From Xiphophorus maculatus (taxonomy: Eukaryota; Chordata; Actinopteri; Cyprinodontiformes; Poeciliidae), in assembly GCF_002775205.1 (NCBI RefSeq), contig NC_036461.1:22868875-22932874 (forward strand): 64,000 nucleotides of DNA. The letters run 5' to 3'. A model generated the notes under the pieces. That model saw only the letters and a program-made list of their open reading frames with translations. It made no database searches and had not been told where the DNA came from. Within the stretch, counting starts at the first letter, position 1. Every line of letters starts with the position of its first letter. This document shows, piece by piece, positions 53,401-64,000 of this stretch. A program made the position numbers and the translations under genes.

Positions 53401-56400
53401 CTGCAGTGCAGAAACGCCTTTTTATGCGTTACATGACAGTGTTTACAGTAAAACAAGAACGCCGTTTATATTACAACATTGCATCATGTTACTTAGATTT
53501 CTGTGCAGTTTTGGATTCCTTAACGATACGCAAGATGGAGAAGCATGTCAAACTTGGACTTCATTAAAAGCCAGTGTTCCCTTCTGAGACAAACATTTGT
53601 TTGTTGTTTTTTTTTCCACATATGCTCCAAAATCATGCTAGGCGGTCATCAGCCACTGTTGCTAATTTAAGACGTCACAAAAAAGGAACGGGCCTCCGGC
53701 GCCTTTAACGTAGCTCTGTGTGTTTAACGTAGCTCTGTGTGCGCACGCGGAGTGATCCCGCTTTGAGCCGTGCGACTCTCTGACAGCGTGTCTCTTCTCT
53801 TAGAGTGCTGGATCAACACAAGCTGTCAAAGGAGCAGTGGGAAGACAGAATCCAGGCCTGGCACGAGGAGCACAAAGCCATGCTGAAGTGAGTAAAGACC
53901 GAGTGACGTTTATGTGTCAAAACAAAGCAAAAAGCAAACCAAAAAAAAAACATATTTAAAATAAAATGTCAAACATTCTCACCTTCCATGCACTTCGATT
54001 TGCTTAACACGCGCAGACGAGGAAAATCTGGGATTATTTCCAGTTTAGATCGTCCTTTTTGTGCTTCAGTGGGGAAAACGTGTCAGTATTTAACGTCTCG
54101 CAGCAAAAATGTCTCTGAGCGAACGTTTCTGTGACTCCAAACAGGGAAGACGCGATCATCGAGTACCTGAAGATCGCCCAGGATCTGGAGATGTACGGCG
54201 TTAGCTACTTTGAGATCAGAAACAAGAAGGGCACAGAGCTGTGGCTGGGCGTGGACGCGCTAGGGATCAACATCTATCCAAAGGATGACAGGTAAAACTC
54301 TCAATTTAGGACTTTATTGCAAAAATCTTTATTGATATCTTTTTTTTGCTGCTTAATTCAGCTTTTTCTATTTGTATTATCATTGTTCAGTTCTAAAGCT
54401 CATGGTTATATTATAAGCCTGGCGGGCCACCAGGCTTTATTTGTGCCCCCACCTTATTTTTTAAAGTCTTTTTTGAAATGTTTGAATTTTTTTAAGACTT
54501 TGTAGTTAGTGTTCAGGTATTAATCTTCCAATAGCACGAAATTATGAAGTGATGACATTTCCTGTCAACTTTTTAGACTTGTATTTTTTAACTCAGAAAC
54601 ACGACGGGCCGCTGGATGAGTGACCGCCCTCGCACCCAACCACCGGCCTTAGCAAGTTTTCTGGGGGAAACCTTGAAAAGTTGTATCATAATATCAGATT
54701 GTGCGCAATTTTATGGTGTTCAGAACTTTATGCTGAACACCATAAAATGTTGGTGTTCAGCCAACATTTTGGTGCGGCGAGGGCAACGGCCCGGAGGTCA
54801 AACCTCTGTCTCTGACCTCTTCCTTTCTCACCCTCATGTTTTTTACTCACCACACTGACCTCTGTGGATGCTGACTGTAAGAGTACATTGACCTATTTCT
54901 CTGCCTAACTACAACATGAACTTAAAATATAATAATTATTATTATTATTATTATTTTTTAAACATATTCCAGGCTCACCCCTAAAATTGGATTCCCCTGG
55001 AATGAAATTGGAAACGTTTCTTTTGACAACAAGAAATTTGTCATCAAGCCCATGGACAAAAAATCTCCAGTGAGTATTTCACCAAGTAACTAAATACGTC
55101 TTTACATGCAACATTAGATGGGGGGATGGGAGGTAGGAAGGAAGAAAACTTTCTAGACTTGTATAACGTTTGCTTTTTCATTCCTCTGGAAGCACATCAT
55201 GTTTCACGGGACGCAACCTCGCATCCACAAGGGCATCATGCAGCTGGCTAAGGGCAACCATCGCCTGTACGCCCGCCGCCGCGTGGCCGACAACATCGAG
55301 GTTCAGCAGATGAAGGCTCAGGCCAAACAGGACAGGCTCCAGAAGAAAATGGAGAGGTAGATAAGAGACACTTTTTCACATTTGACCAGATTGCTTACGG
55401 AGGACCAATCCTGCCACAATTAAGAATAAATGGAGAAATGTATAAGTGCCTCGTTAAAGTAATTATAGAGCCAAAAAAAGCGGCTTGACAAGTAAATCCG
55501 CCTGCCGTTAAAAGCGACAAAATAAGAGATGCAGCCGAAAATGGCAAAACAGAAGCGGGGCGCTCTTCGGAACAGAGTCACCTCCTCGAATTCCTGCATA
55601 GCAGCCGAAGTCTAGCCTGGAGGACGTAGGCGCAGAGCTTGATTTTGTACGCTTTGTTTTTTTTATTTTATTTTATAATTATTTATTTTTTCTCAATACG
55701 TGAGCAAGAAATAAAAACAAGGAGGAAAAAATAAAGGAAATAAATTGTCTCAGGGAAATCTCTTTGGTTAAGAAAAAAAAAAGTAAAACTGAAATATTAT
55801 GAAGGGAGAAAATGATATCAGTTTAAGAAATAAAACTGCAGGGAAGTCACTGGAACACAAATTTACTTTTATGGGAAAAACATATATATGTTCGGCTGGT
55901 GATAAATATGGGCAGAGAAAGGGGCTCGTAATAAATAAACAAGAGAAAAGTACAACACCCAAGAAAAAAAGTGTGCATAAAGTAGACAAAAATTACAAAG
56001 CTTAAAAGTGTTAATAGAAATATTTATACCTAATTAACGAATCAATTATTATACAAAATCTCTTCTTTTTATTATTTTGTTGTCCACCAATTTATCTGAC
56101 ATGCTGCATTTTTGACCTTGTGATTATATTATGGAGTCATTTATTCATTTCTGCATTTATCCTTAAGTTATGGCAGGATTGGTCCTCCGTAAGTTACGGC
56201 CACAAGTCTGAATGTATTATAACTGGAATCTAATGTGACGGACCGACACAATTAGTGCATAAGTGTGAAGTGGGATAACAAAGAAACATGATCAAATATG
56301 AACAATGAGTTTTCCTGTTGCTAGTTTACACCGTAAAAAAATAAATACGGTAAAATACCACCACCTATGTAAATACTCTAAACAAAAATTTTACCATAAA

Positions 56401-59400
56401 TACCATTTATGGTAAAATTCTGGCAATCACAGCTGCCGGTATTTCAACATAAATTAGAGACTTTTTTTTTTTACGATATAGTTATATAATGATAAGTTAT
56501 GAAAAAGGTAAAGCGGATATGAATATTTTTATAAGGCGCTGTGTAGGATGCAGGTAATTAATGTGTGTGATCTTGACGTTTTCTTTTTTGCTTTGCCTCT
56601 GTGTGTGTGTGTGTTTCCTGCAGGGATCAGCTGGAAAGCGAGAAGAAGAAGAGAGAAAACATTGAGAGGGAGAAGCAGCAGATGGAGAGAGAAAAGCAGG
56701 AGCTGATGATGAAGCTCTACGAGTTTGAAGAGACTACTAAGAGAGCGGAGCGAGGTGGGGCGCACCACGTCACATGCAAGCTGTCTAAATACGAACCGGG
56801 CTCAGAAAATGTTCCCAAGGAGAAAAGACAAAAAAAAAACAACCCCTCAGTCAGCCTACGGACACTAACTACAAAAAAAAAAAAAAAATCAATCATTTCG
56901 TGATTGAAGTCAAAAAAATGATTTTTCAGTGAAATCATTTTTCACTGAAAAATGATTTCACTGCCCTCTGCTGTCCCTCCGTTTTGACAGACTCAGATCG
57001 TCAGCTCTTCTTTAAGCGGATATTCACATAATCTAATATGAGACGTTGAAATCCACATCAAAACAGAAACACATATTTAGAAGAAGAAGAAGAAGAAGAA
57101 GAAAAAAAGAAGAGCTTCCTGAAGCGCCTCACCGCTGTGAGGTGCCTAATAGATTTTCCCGTGTGCCTGCCTGGCCCCGCAGATCTTCAGGAGCAGCTGG
57201 ACCGGGCCATGAGGCTGGAGGAGGAGAGGAGGAGGGTGGAGCAGGAGGCGGCCCGGCTGGAGGCTGAGAGGATGGAGGCCATAATTGCCAAGGAGGAGCT
57301 GGCCAGGCAAGCCGAGGAGCAGATGAAGAGCCAGGAGCAGCTGGTGAGTGTGCAGCGCATAAGTGAACCAATCCCGATGGAAGTGCGAACGCACGTCAGG
57401 TGCTTCAGCTTCAGCTAAAGTCCAACCTGAGGATTTAGGGTGAAGCTCCACACCAACAAAAGTGTTGTATTATTTTACTTCTTTTGGTTTGTTTGTGTTT
57501 TTTTAATTTATTTTAAATTGCCTGACTAAAGTCGCTTTGCGCTGCTCCCGCTTCAGGCTGCGGAGCTGGCCGAGTACACGGCCAAGATCACTGAGCTGGA
57601 GGAGGCCAAGAGAGCCAAGGAGGAGGAAGCTGAGACATGGCACATGAAGGTGAGCGCTCTGACCGGCGGTCAAGGCAAGACGGCCAGGAGATCAGGTGGG
57701 GAAAAAAAGGTCCCAATAAAACACTTTCCTCCCTCTGGGATCTGTGAGAGATCAGGGGGAGGGGAATCTCCATTCTTTGCCTCTGGTAAAACAGATTAAA
57801 AAAATAAAAAAATCTCCCAAAATTTCTGTAATTAGTTACAAAACCTTTGACATATATTAGTAAAAATGTGCAAAAAAAATCCAATACTTCCACATTAAAG
57901 TGGGAAAGACAAGAGAAGATCTTATTTTTGTAAGGCAAATAATTTATTTTTCTATATTTTTGTCTAAATTTTTTCATTTTTCCATATCTAGAGTCAGAGC
58001 AAAATTGTTTAGCAACTATAGGAAAGAGCGGTGTCCCAGAGTCTCCGTGACAACAATTAGAAATGGTTGTTTTTTTTAGGACAGAAAAATAACTATAAAA
58101 CCTATAAAATAAGAGAAAAAAACAACTTTTTTTGTCCTTCCATCACTACTGAATTCTTTGTATCCTAAAGCTACTGGGTTGTTCTACAAAAACTGTGAAA
58201 GGTTTTGAATTAATGAGTTATAACAATATGTAATTGTTCTTATAAATAAATAAAATGTTTCTGAATTGAATTGTACTAGTAACACACCAGGTGGGTTTGG
58301 CATGAAACAAAGAGCTTCATTGATAAATTAAAACCTTTTAAAATAATTAAAAAAAAATGTTATGTCCAACCCAAAATATTTGTCTATTATTAGCCTTTTT
58401 AGTTTGCTTTCATTTTCATTTAAAGCCTTTTCTGTCACTAGTGGCATTTAATTTGAATTACTTTTAATTCCAATTACTTTTTTCCATATTCCATTCTTGT
58501 TGAAATTTTTTTTCTAGATCAAGACATAAAAAAAAAAAAAATTGTTTGTTTTTGTGCAAAAACACAAAATTGTACCCAGTATTTTTGTTCAAATATCTCA
58601 TTACACTTGATATAAGACACAAATAACTTACTAATAACCTTTCAGCAAGATACAGGGGCTACTTTTAGGTCCATAATTCTTTAATATTGACTTTAAAAAA
58701 TATAAATGCCACTGGCAGGTTTTGTTGCTTATAGCAAGACATTTTCCCCCCATGTTATAAGTGAAATAATCTGCCAGTGGAACTGCTACTTTTTAATCAA
58801 TATTAAATAAGTATTTACTTAAAACAAACTCCTTTCATGCTGAAAAGTTTCTTGTAGGTTATCTTTGTCTTATTTCAGGTGTACTGAGATATCTGTAATA
58901 AAACTGGACAAGAAATACTTGGTAAAAAAAACAAAACAACAAACACTTGATTCCTCCCATTCACTATATGCACAGAAAATAATAGTCAGATATTTTTTTC
59001 TAACGTTTTTAATCCCATAAAAGCAAAGCTTTGCTTCCCAGATCCGTTGAGCCGTAACTTCGGTTTGCGTGTCACGTCTCCGCTGTCCTCCGCTGACGTG
59101 GTTTCCCTCTGATGGTTCCTGCAGGCTGAGGAAGTGGAGCAGAGCCTGTTGAGGACGAAGGAAGAGCTGCAAAGTGTGAGGACCCCGTCCAACTCGGCCC
59201 CTCCCGGTGGCTCCCCTTCCCCCTCCTCCTCCTCCTCCTCTTCCTCCTCCTCCTCGGACAGCGAGAGTGACCACGAGCACAGCGAGGAGAACAGCACCTA
59301 CAGCACCGAGCTGCACTCGCAGGACATCAGCGAGGACCTCCTGGAGGAGGAGCGACTCACCGAGGCGGAGAAGAACGAGCGCCTCAGGAAGCAGCTGATG

Positions 59401-60855
59401 GTGAGCTCGGGTTCCGAGGACACGACCGAGGTCAAGGAAACCGCTCTTCCTCCAGTTGAATTCGTTTCACATCGCGAGGCGCGATCTTTGTCGTTCGCGC
59501 ACCCAGACGAACTCCCGTCCAATTAGTTTAATCCTAAGAGTACAAAATCGTCATCGCTCTTTCAGTAATCTTAAGGTTGAAATCGGATCGATGCACCACA
59601 CTTTTCACCGGGAGCTGCAGTAAACCAACCCAGTGATGAAGAGGTGTGCACTGTTGCCTCACAGCATGACCGTGTTTCTAAGTGCAGATCGAATGTGCTC
59701 ACTGTGTCTGCGTGGGCTTTTTTTTTTTTTTTTGCCAGGTCCTCTGGCTTCCTCCCACAGTCCAGAAATACGCATGTTAGGTTAAATGGTGATTTGAAAC
59801 TCTCTGGAGGTGTGAGTGTGCACGGTTGTTTCCAGTGGGTGCAGTTTTGTAAGCGCTGCACAGGAAGCTGTTTGAAAGGTGCAACCGTGTAGGTTTAAAA
59901 ATTGACCCACCTTCAAATGCCAATGGTAGATAGATGGATATTGCGACTTGCACCCTTGTCTCTCAGTTTGCAGCACTATTGTGTTTTCAAATCTGAAGAT
60001 TTCCTAACAAAAAAAACAAACAAAAACAAGAGAAAACAAACATTTTACTTCTACACAGCCTTAAGCTCATTACGCAGATTTAAGCTGCCTGATAAGATAA
60101 GTAGTAAGATAAGCTATGTAGTAAGACGTCAGCTAAGTTCCAAAGTAAGACGAGCTAAGATGTGAGTTATGTTGTAAGATAAGACAAGCTAAGTTGTAAG
60201 CCAAGTTGTAAACTAAGTTGTAAGCTAAGACGAGCTAAGATGTGAGTTACGTTGTAGGCTAAGACAAGCTAAGTTGTAAGCCAAGTTGTAAACTAAGTTG
60301 TAAGCTAAGCTGTAAGTTGTAAGCTAAAACAAGCTAAGATGTGAGTTACATTGTAAGCTAAGACAAGCTAAGTTGTAAGCTAAGTTGTAAGCTAAGACAA
60401 GCTGAGATGTGAGTGAAGTTGTAAACTAAAGCGAGCTAAGTTACAAACCGTAAGCTAAGTTGTAAGCGAAGACAAGCTAAGATGTAAACTAAGCTAACTT
60501 CTTAGCTAAGCTAATCTCTTTTTTTTCACAATACTGTAAATAGATTGCTATTTGGAAATCTTTGAGGAGCTTTTTTAGTAGCTCGCAAGATGAAGCAAAA
60601 TCTTTACCCATCTATTGTACAAATGAGACAAAAATGGAACCAGGAAGTGTTTTCCCATGATTTAATCACCGTACCCGACTCTTATCGCAGGACCTGAGCT
60701 CAGATCTGGAGCAATCTAGACACGACTCCAAGAAGACCCAGAACGACCTGCTCCACGCTGAGAACGTCCGCGTCGGACGAGACAAGTACAAGACCCTCCG
60801 TCAGATCCGCCTGGGCAACACCAAGCAGAGGGTGGACGAGTTTGAGGCTTTGTAG
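44706..60855 (+). CDS. ezr: Ezrin-like ERM protein, complete
   Basis: ERM proteins link membrane receptors and PIP2 to cortical actin. Coding exons: 44706-44717, 48107-48190, 49286-49381, 51551-51825, 53804-53887, 54145-54291, 54973-55069, 55193-55356, 56624-56754, 57183-57343, 57557-57649, 59125-59400, 60691-60855; they join in frame for 594 residues (human ezrin 586). Exon 1 encodes only MPKL, as in other ERM genes, and 84-, 96-, 275-, 84- and 147-bp exons follow. FERM domain about 1-300 ([52 protein letters not shown]). Coiled coil about 305-470. Actin-binding C-ERMAD about 505-594 with the regulatory Thr in [11 protein letters not shown] (about T575). Ezrin-type marks: [18 protein letters not shown] and the end FEAL. 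The ezrin polyproline is replaced by a run of 11 Ser and acidic residues. Divergent FERM residues suggest a fish paralogue. Confidence 0.93.
45941..46284 (+). pseudogene. THAP-domain transposase relic in ezrin-like intron 1
   Basis: A frame from the ATG at 45941 reads [20 protein letters not shown] then CCFPN and stops. A frame offset by one base then continues from 46030 for 84 codons: [40 protein letters not shown]. The pattern (a Cys pair, FP, an invariant Trp, Cys-x2-His-Phe, then GAV) is that of the THAP zinc finger found in P-element-like transposases and derived genes. With a frameshift and no catalytic domain in view, it is best read as a dead fragment. Confidence 0.6.
48672..49045. 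repeat. Interspersed repeat with AAATAATCTGCCAGTGG palindrome, copy 1
   Basis: Matches 58560-58930 in the same orientation, with shared blocks CTTTTCAGCAAGATA, TTATAAGTGAAATAATCTGCCAGTGGA and GTCTTATTTCAGTGTAC-like sequence. It sits in the intron between exons 48107-48190 and 49286-49381. It has no coding potential. A third, shorter piece is at about 53345-53395. Confidence 0.6.
50221..50917 (+). mobile_element. pogo/Tigger-like non-autonomous element with HTH remnant
   Basis: Ends are inverted: CCGTATTTTCCGCACTACAA on the left and, on the other strand at the right, CCGTATTTTCCACACTATAA, flanked by TA on both sides (50219-50220 and 50918-50919), the duplication made by Tc1/mariner-pogo elements. 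Inside, an ATG at 50503 opens a 63-codon frame, [44 protein letters not shown], which matches the CENP-B/pogo N-terminal helix-turn-helix. The DDE domain is deleted. GCGCCTTATA-type subrepeats recur in the body. It lies in the intron between exons 49286-49381 and 51551-51825. Confidence 0.78.
51002..51223. mobile_element. hAT-type MITE with perfect 8-bp target duplication
   Basis: The 222-bp element begins CAGGGGTGGGCAA and ends TTGCCCACCCCTG, perfect 13-base inverted repeats, with further complementarity inside (GGCCTCGAGGGCCGG against CCGGCCCTCGAGGACC). It is flanked on both sides by GTTTAATG (50994-51001 and 51224-51231). This is a clear hAT signature. It sits in an intron of the ezrin-like gene, about 330 bases upstream of exon 4. 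Confidence 0.92.
52579..52750 (-). repeat. tRNA-like SINE fragment, copy 2
   Basis: Same family and orientation as 15652-15802. The complement of the CCGGGAATTGAACCTGC segment near 52664-52680 carries GGTTCAATTCC, a B-box-like motif. It lies in the intron after ezrin-like exon 4. It is not a functional tRNA gene, since no cloverleaf could be folded by eye. Confidence 0.55.
54398..54675. mobile_element. MITE, copy 2, inverted relative to copy 1
   Basis: Reverse complement of the element at 30083-30357: the right end TTTCTGGGGGAAACCTTG matches the left end of copy 1, and GCCTGGCGGGCCACCAGGC matches the GC-rich hairpin near its other end. The left terminus is eroded. It lies in the ezrin-like intron between exons 54145-54291 and 54973-55069. 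Confidence 0.6.
56330..56460. repeat. Repeat with ACGGTAAAAT / TTTTACCATAAA motifs
   Basis: Contains AATACGGTAAAATACC followed by AATTTTACCATAAATACC and ATTTATGGTAAAATTCTGG, so the same short motif occurs in both orientations. This is a foldable non-coding repeat in the intron before ezrin-like exon 9. Family not identified. Confidence 0.4.
56927..56963. repeat. Perfect 37-nt palindrome
   Basis: The arms 56927-56944 (CAGTGAAATCATTTTTCA) and 56946-56963 (TGAAAAATGATTTCACTG) are exact complements around a single central C. The motif ATGATTTTTCAGTGAAATCA begins just upstream, so the half-site is present three times. It is in the intron after ezrin-like exon 9. Confidence 0.85.
57079..57103. repeat. 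(GAA)n microsatellite
   Basis: About eight GAA units in the intron about 80 bases upstream of ezrin-like exon 10. The purine-rich strand matches the sense strand. Confidence 0.85.
58560..58930. repeat. Interspersed repeat with AAATAATCTGCCAGTGG palindrome, copy 2
   Basis: Second copy of the family at 48672-49045, in the same orientation. It includes GCCACTGGCAGGTT followed by AATCTGCCAGTGGAACTG, an inverted pair able to form a stem. It lies in the intron between exons 57557-57649 and 59125-59400. Confidence 0.6.
60095..60510. repeat. Minisatellite of about 12-bp AAGCTAAGTTGT units
   Basis: Variants of AAGCTAAGTTGT / AAGCTAAGACAA / AAGCTAAGATGT / GAGTTACGTTGT are arranged in an irregular higher-order pattern of about 65-80 bases. 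For example, the block from AAGACAAGCTAAGTTGTAAG to GTGAGTTACGTTGTA is repeated with few changes. It occupies the last intron of the ezrin-like gene and ends about 180 bases before the final exon. Confidence 0.85.
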
Positions 60856-61473
60856 AGAAGACCGCTCCAGAATACCTCGGGAATGATCTGCTCAGCGTAT
60901 TACATAACGTAGTGATTGCGCCCAGTGGTGGTTCCGGCAAGAACGGCGCCCTGGGCGAGGGTTTCCTGGCCCCCATGACACACGCACTCCCAAAAAGAAA
61001 AATCCATTCTTTACGGCATAGGAATATTTTTTTGTGACATAAATTATTATAAATACCAAAGATAATGGAGCAAAAGTGTCACAACTCACAAGAGTTTTTA
61101 AAAAGTGTAATCAGTGTAGAATAATTAAGTCTACGATTAACCATTGTGCTTTTAATGCTAGTTTTAATCTGAGGTCCCGATGCCCAAAAAAGCATTTAAA
61201 ATATTCTACTTTGTGTTTTTACAAAAGAAATAGAGAATTTCTGTCCAGTTTAGAAATATTATGTTCAGGTTTGGTTATTCAGAGCATTTTAAATGTTAAA
61301 CTAAAGATGAACAAATGCAGCATAAGTTCCCTTAAAAATAGTCAAATAGCCTTTCAATGTAGCACTGGTCATTAGCCATTAGCTATAGCTGGAGTGTACG
61401 GCCATTTTATTCCTTTTGTGCTTACACATCACGCAACAAACGGATCACCTAATCCCCATTGACTGAACATGCA

Positions 61474-61479
61474 AATAAA
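61474..61479 (+). terminator. Candidate polyadenylation signal of the ezrin-like gene
   Basis: AATAAA about 620 bases after the TAG stop at 60853-60855 is the first canonical signal seen on the plus strand. Another occurs near 61757. Confidence 0.35.
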
Positions 61480-61893
61480 CATTAAAAAGACATTTTTTCG
61501 AGCTTGATAGTTACGACACATATATTATGTTAATCATAAGTTGCGAAGTTTGCATTTGCCGTTTAGTTTCCCTAAAACATGCGACTCGGTTTAGATTTAT
61601 TTAATGAACACAACATATTCATTAAATATGTAAACAACCGTTAATTGCTAATAATTAATTAGTGCTACTGGATTTCTGACTCTCAACTGAAATGTGTTGT
61701 GTGTACTTTATTTGTACTTGTAATTCAGAAATCAAAATAAGTCCGTTTCAAATAATAAAAAGAAAAAAACAATCCAATTAAACCAGACTGCTTCCTCTAA
61801 ATCTATTAAGATCGTAATTATTTATCACTATTACTCAAGTTGTTATGCCTTCGAATTTTTTGGACTTAAAGAAAAGAATAAAAGGCCTGGTAA

Positions 61894-61898
<5 letters not shown>

Positions 61899-61928
<30 letters not shown>
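61899..61928. repeat. (TA)n microsatellite
   Basis: About 14 TA units followed by further TATA-rich sequence to about 61965, in the spacer between the ezrin-like and K2P genes. Confidence 0.88.
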
Positions 61929-61931
<3 letters not shown>

Positions 61932-62336
61932 TATATTTATTTAATATACAATATATATATATCTTCCACTTTATTCTGTTTATATTTTTCTGTTATCCAT
62001 ATTTTCATTTGTACACATCTTTTCCCACCAAAAAAGTTGTTCACTATATCCCACTATTATCATATATAGCCTGTAGTACACAAAGTAAATACATATTTCA
62101 GTCCTTGAAATATGTATTACTGTCTTTCATTATATTATGTATAAACAACAGTAAGAAGATAAGTTATATAGTATAGATTAATTGTGAATTTGTCCCAAGA
62201 TATCAGCACGTCACAATATTCCAGTCATATTAGTCTTTAGTTGTATTTTAATGCCATTATTATTTATTTATTTATTTATCATTTCTGGCTGTCCATCAGG
62301 ATTTGAGTTAAGTTTCATATGCACTTGCACTGTTTG

Positions 62337-62354
62337 CCCAACAGGTGGCAGTAT
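62337..62354 (+). promoter_or_regulatory. Candidate CTCF-type site
   Basis: CCCAACAGGTGGCAGTAT contains CCA-AC-AGGTGGCAG, a full match to the CTCF core CCA-x-x-AG-(A/G)-(G/T)-GGC-(A/G). It stands alone in the spacer between the ezrin-like gene and the K2P gene, where a boundary would separate two independently regulated loci. Binding is inferred from motif alone. Confidence 0.4.
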
Positions 62355-63712
62355 ACGGAGAGACGAGCTCTACGGATAGGAAAATTGTGCAGCGCGTTCT
62401 GTTCAGTGTGATTGTGTATCATGCTGAACCAGAACTTTATATCAGTTTATGCATTTTTCACCAGCACAAAGGTCTGTAACTTGCACTACATTTAATTGAA
62501 TTATTCACTTGAAAGACGTGGATGTTACTGGAGAGAAATGAGCTAAGTCCAGCTCCAATCAGCGTCCAGTCCGTCCAACGGAATGACAACAGCTGAACTT
62601 TTAAGGTGCATTCACGTAACTCTGGTACATTGGATTGTCTATCTTCCAGAAAATAACTACAGTTAATAAAAATATTTTAAATGTCTGCAAAGTCCTATTA
62701 AAAAAAAATCTTAGGAAACGATATGAACCATTTCAAGGGGTTTTATTGTTGTATATCCGTCTACCCATCCAGTCGGTTTTACAGCGGCCACTTTCTGTTT
62801 GTTTCTCTCGATTGAAAGGAACTGAAAACACACCGAGACTTTAAAACCGGAATACTGAACCATGATTTTTGTGTACGTTTGTAGTCCCAGCCAAATGGGT
62901 TTGTACTGATATTATTACAAGCAATTCAAAATGCCAAACTCTTCCCCTCCACAAAATCTTAACCAAAAGTTCCTGGTAAAAGAGAAAACATCCACTTCTC
63001 ACCTACTGTCTTTTTTGGGGTTAAACTTCTACCCTGATCATATGGTTTTCACCCTGACAAATACAGTCGAAACATAGGGGGGTAATAATGATCCAAGAAA
63101 AGTTCCCTGGTTACTGAAAACTGGAGTAGTTTTCTACACACCAACGCCTACATACATGCAAGAAAGCAGCTTTTGAAAACCTGTCCATCGTGGGGTTGGT
63201 TTACCCAAACATGGTTTATGTTTTGTTTGCCCAGCAGTTTTCAGAGTGTGGGTCCACCTTTTACTGCCATAGATTCATTATATTTACAACAAAACAGTAA
63301 ACAACTGCTGTTCAGGTTAACAGGTTAGCATCTCCCAAAGATTGTGGAGGGGGGGGGGATTACAATTAGTAGGCGAGTGGTTGAGTCGAAGAGGATCCAT
63401 GAGTGTGAACTCTCCACAATGTTTACATAGGGGAAGGATGGCCATCATCAGGTTGCTAGACGACCTGTGCAGCAACAGGAAACAGGATGTTTAAATAGAC
63501 ACTGGTTGCTTCTTTTTTTTTTTTTTACATTACACAAGATCATATCTACTAATGTGACAAACTTCTCGCCAAATGCTGAGGCGCTTTGTTTGTGAAAGCT
63601 ACGCGTTTAGATAGAGCTGCCACTCCAAAAAAAAAGTCTGTGGGATTGCCCTGCGCGTTTCTTTTTTCTTTTCTTTCTTCTTTTTCTACCGTATCTAAAT
63701 ATAAGACGGTGA

Positions 63713-64000
<288 letters not shown>

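Noticed and set aside
60070..60520. CRISPR-like array
   Set aside because: The units are about 12 bases, vary freely, have no unique spacers and lie in an animal intron; this is a minisatellite.

Overview
The window looks like nuclear DNA from a ray-finned (teleost) fish. Genes are split into short GT-AG exons, introns are AT-rich, and the interspersed repeats are of fish type: L2-like and L1-like LINEs, hAT and pogo-type miniature elements, tRNA-like SINE pieces and long TA/TAA microsatellites. Four vertebrate loci and one decayed locus were read exon by exon. No prokaryotic, viral or CRISPR features were seen. The species cannot be fixed from the sequence alone.

Layout. (1) 3880-6374, minus strand: the first two coding exons of a fibulin gene, best called fbln5; the rest lies off the left edge. 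(2) 10116-30770, minus strand: a complete trip11 (GMAP-210) gene of 21 coding exons and about 1953 residues, with an N-terminal ALPS-like segment, one 2.94-kb coiled-coil exon and a C-terminal GRAB domain. The neighbouring fbln5-trip11 pair matches the human 14q32 order. (3) 31300-38039: a repeat-rich intergenic block with a young 5'-truncated L1-like insertion (perfect 15-bp target duplication) nested in a degenerate array of about 300-bp units. (4) 38040-41900, plus strand: a decayed ERM (ezrin/radixin/moesin) copy that keeps the exon-intron layout but carries frameshifts, a lost splice acceptor and an L2-like LINE that interrupts an exon. (5) 44706-60855, plus strand: a complete 13-coding-exon ezrin-like gene of 594 residues. 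Its introns hold a THAP-domain relic, a pogo-derived element, a hAT MITE and a minisatellite. (6) 63878-64000, plus strand: the first 41 codons of a TASK-type two-pore potassium channel, cut by the right edge.

The genes do not form one pathway. Fibulin-5 is an extracellular elastic-fibre protein, GMAP-210 a Golgi tether, ezrin-like a membrane-actin linker and the K2P gene a leak channel. The main points of interest are the tandem intact/decayed ERM pair, a fibulin-5 lacking the mammalian RGD, two GC-AG introns and a possible in-frame 78-bp intron in trip11, a Ser-rich linker replacing the ezrin polyproline, and several mobile-element remnants whose boundaries can be set to the base.
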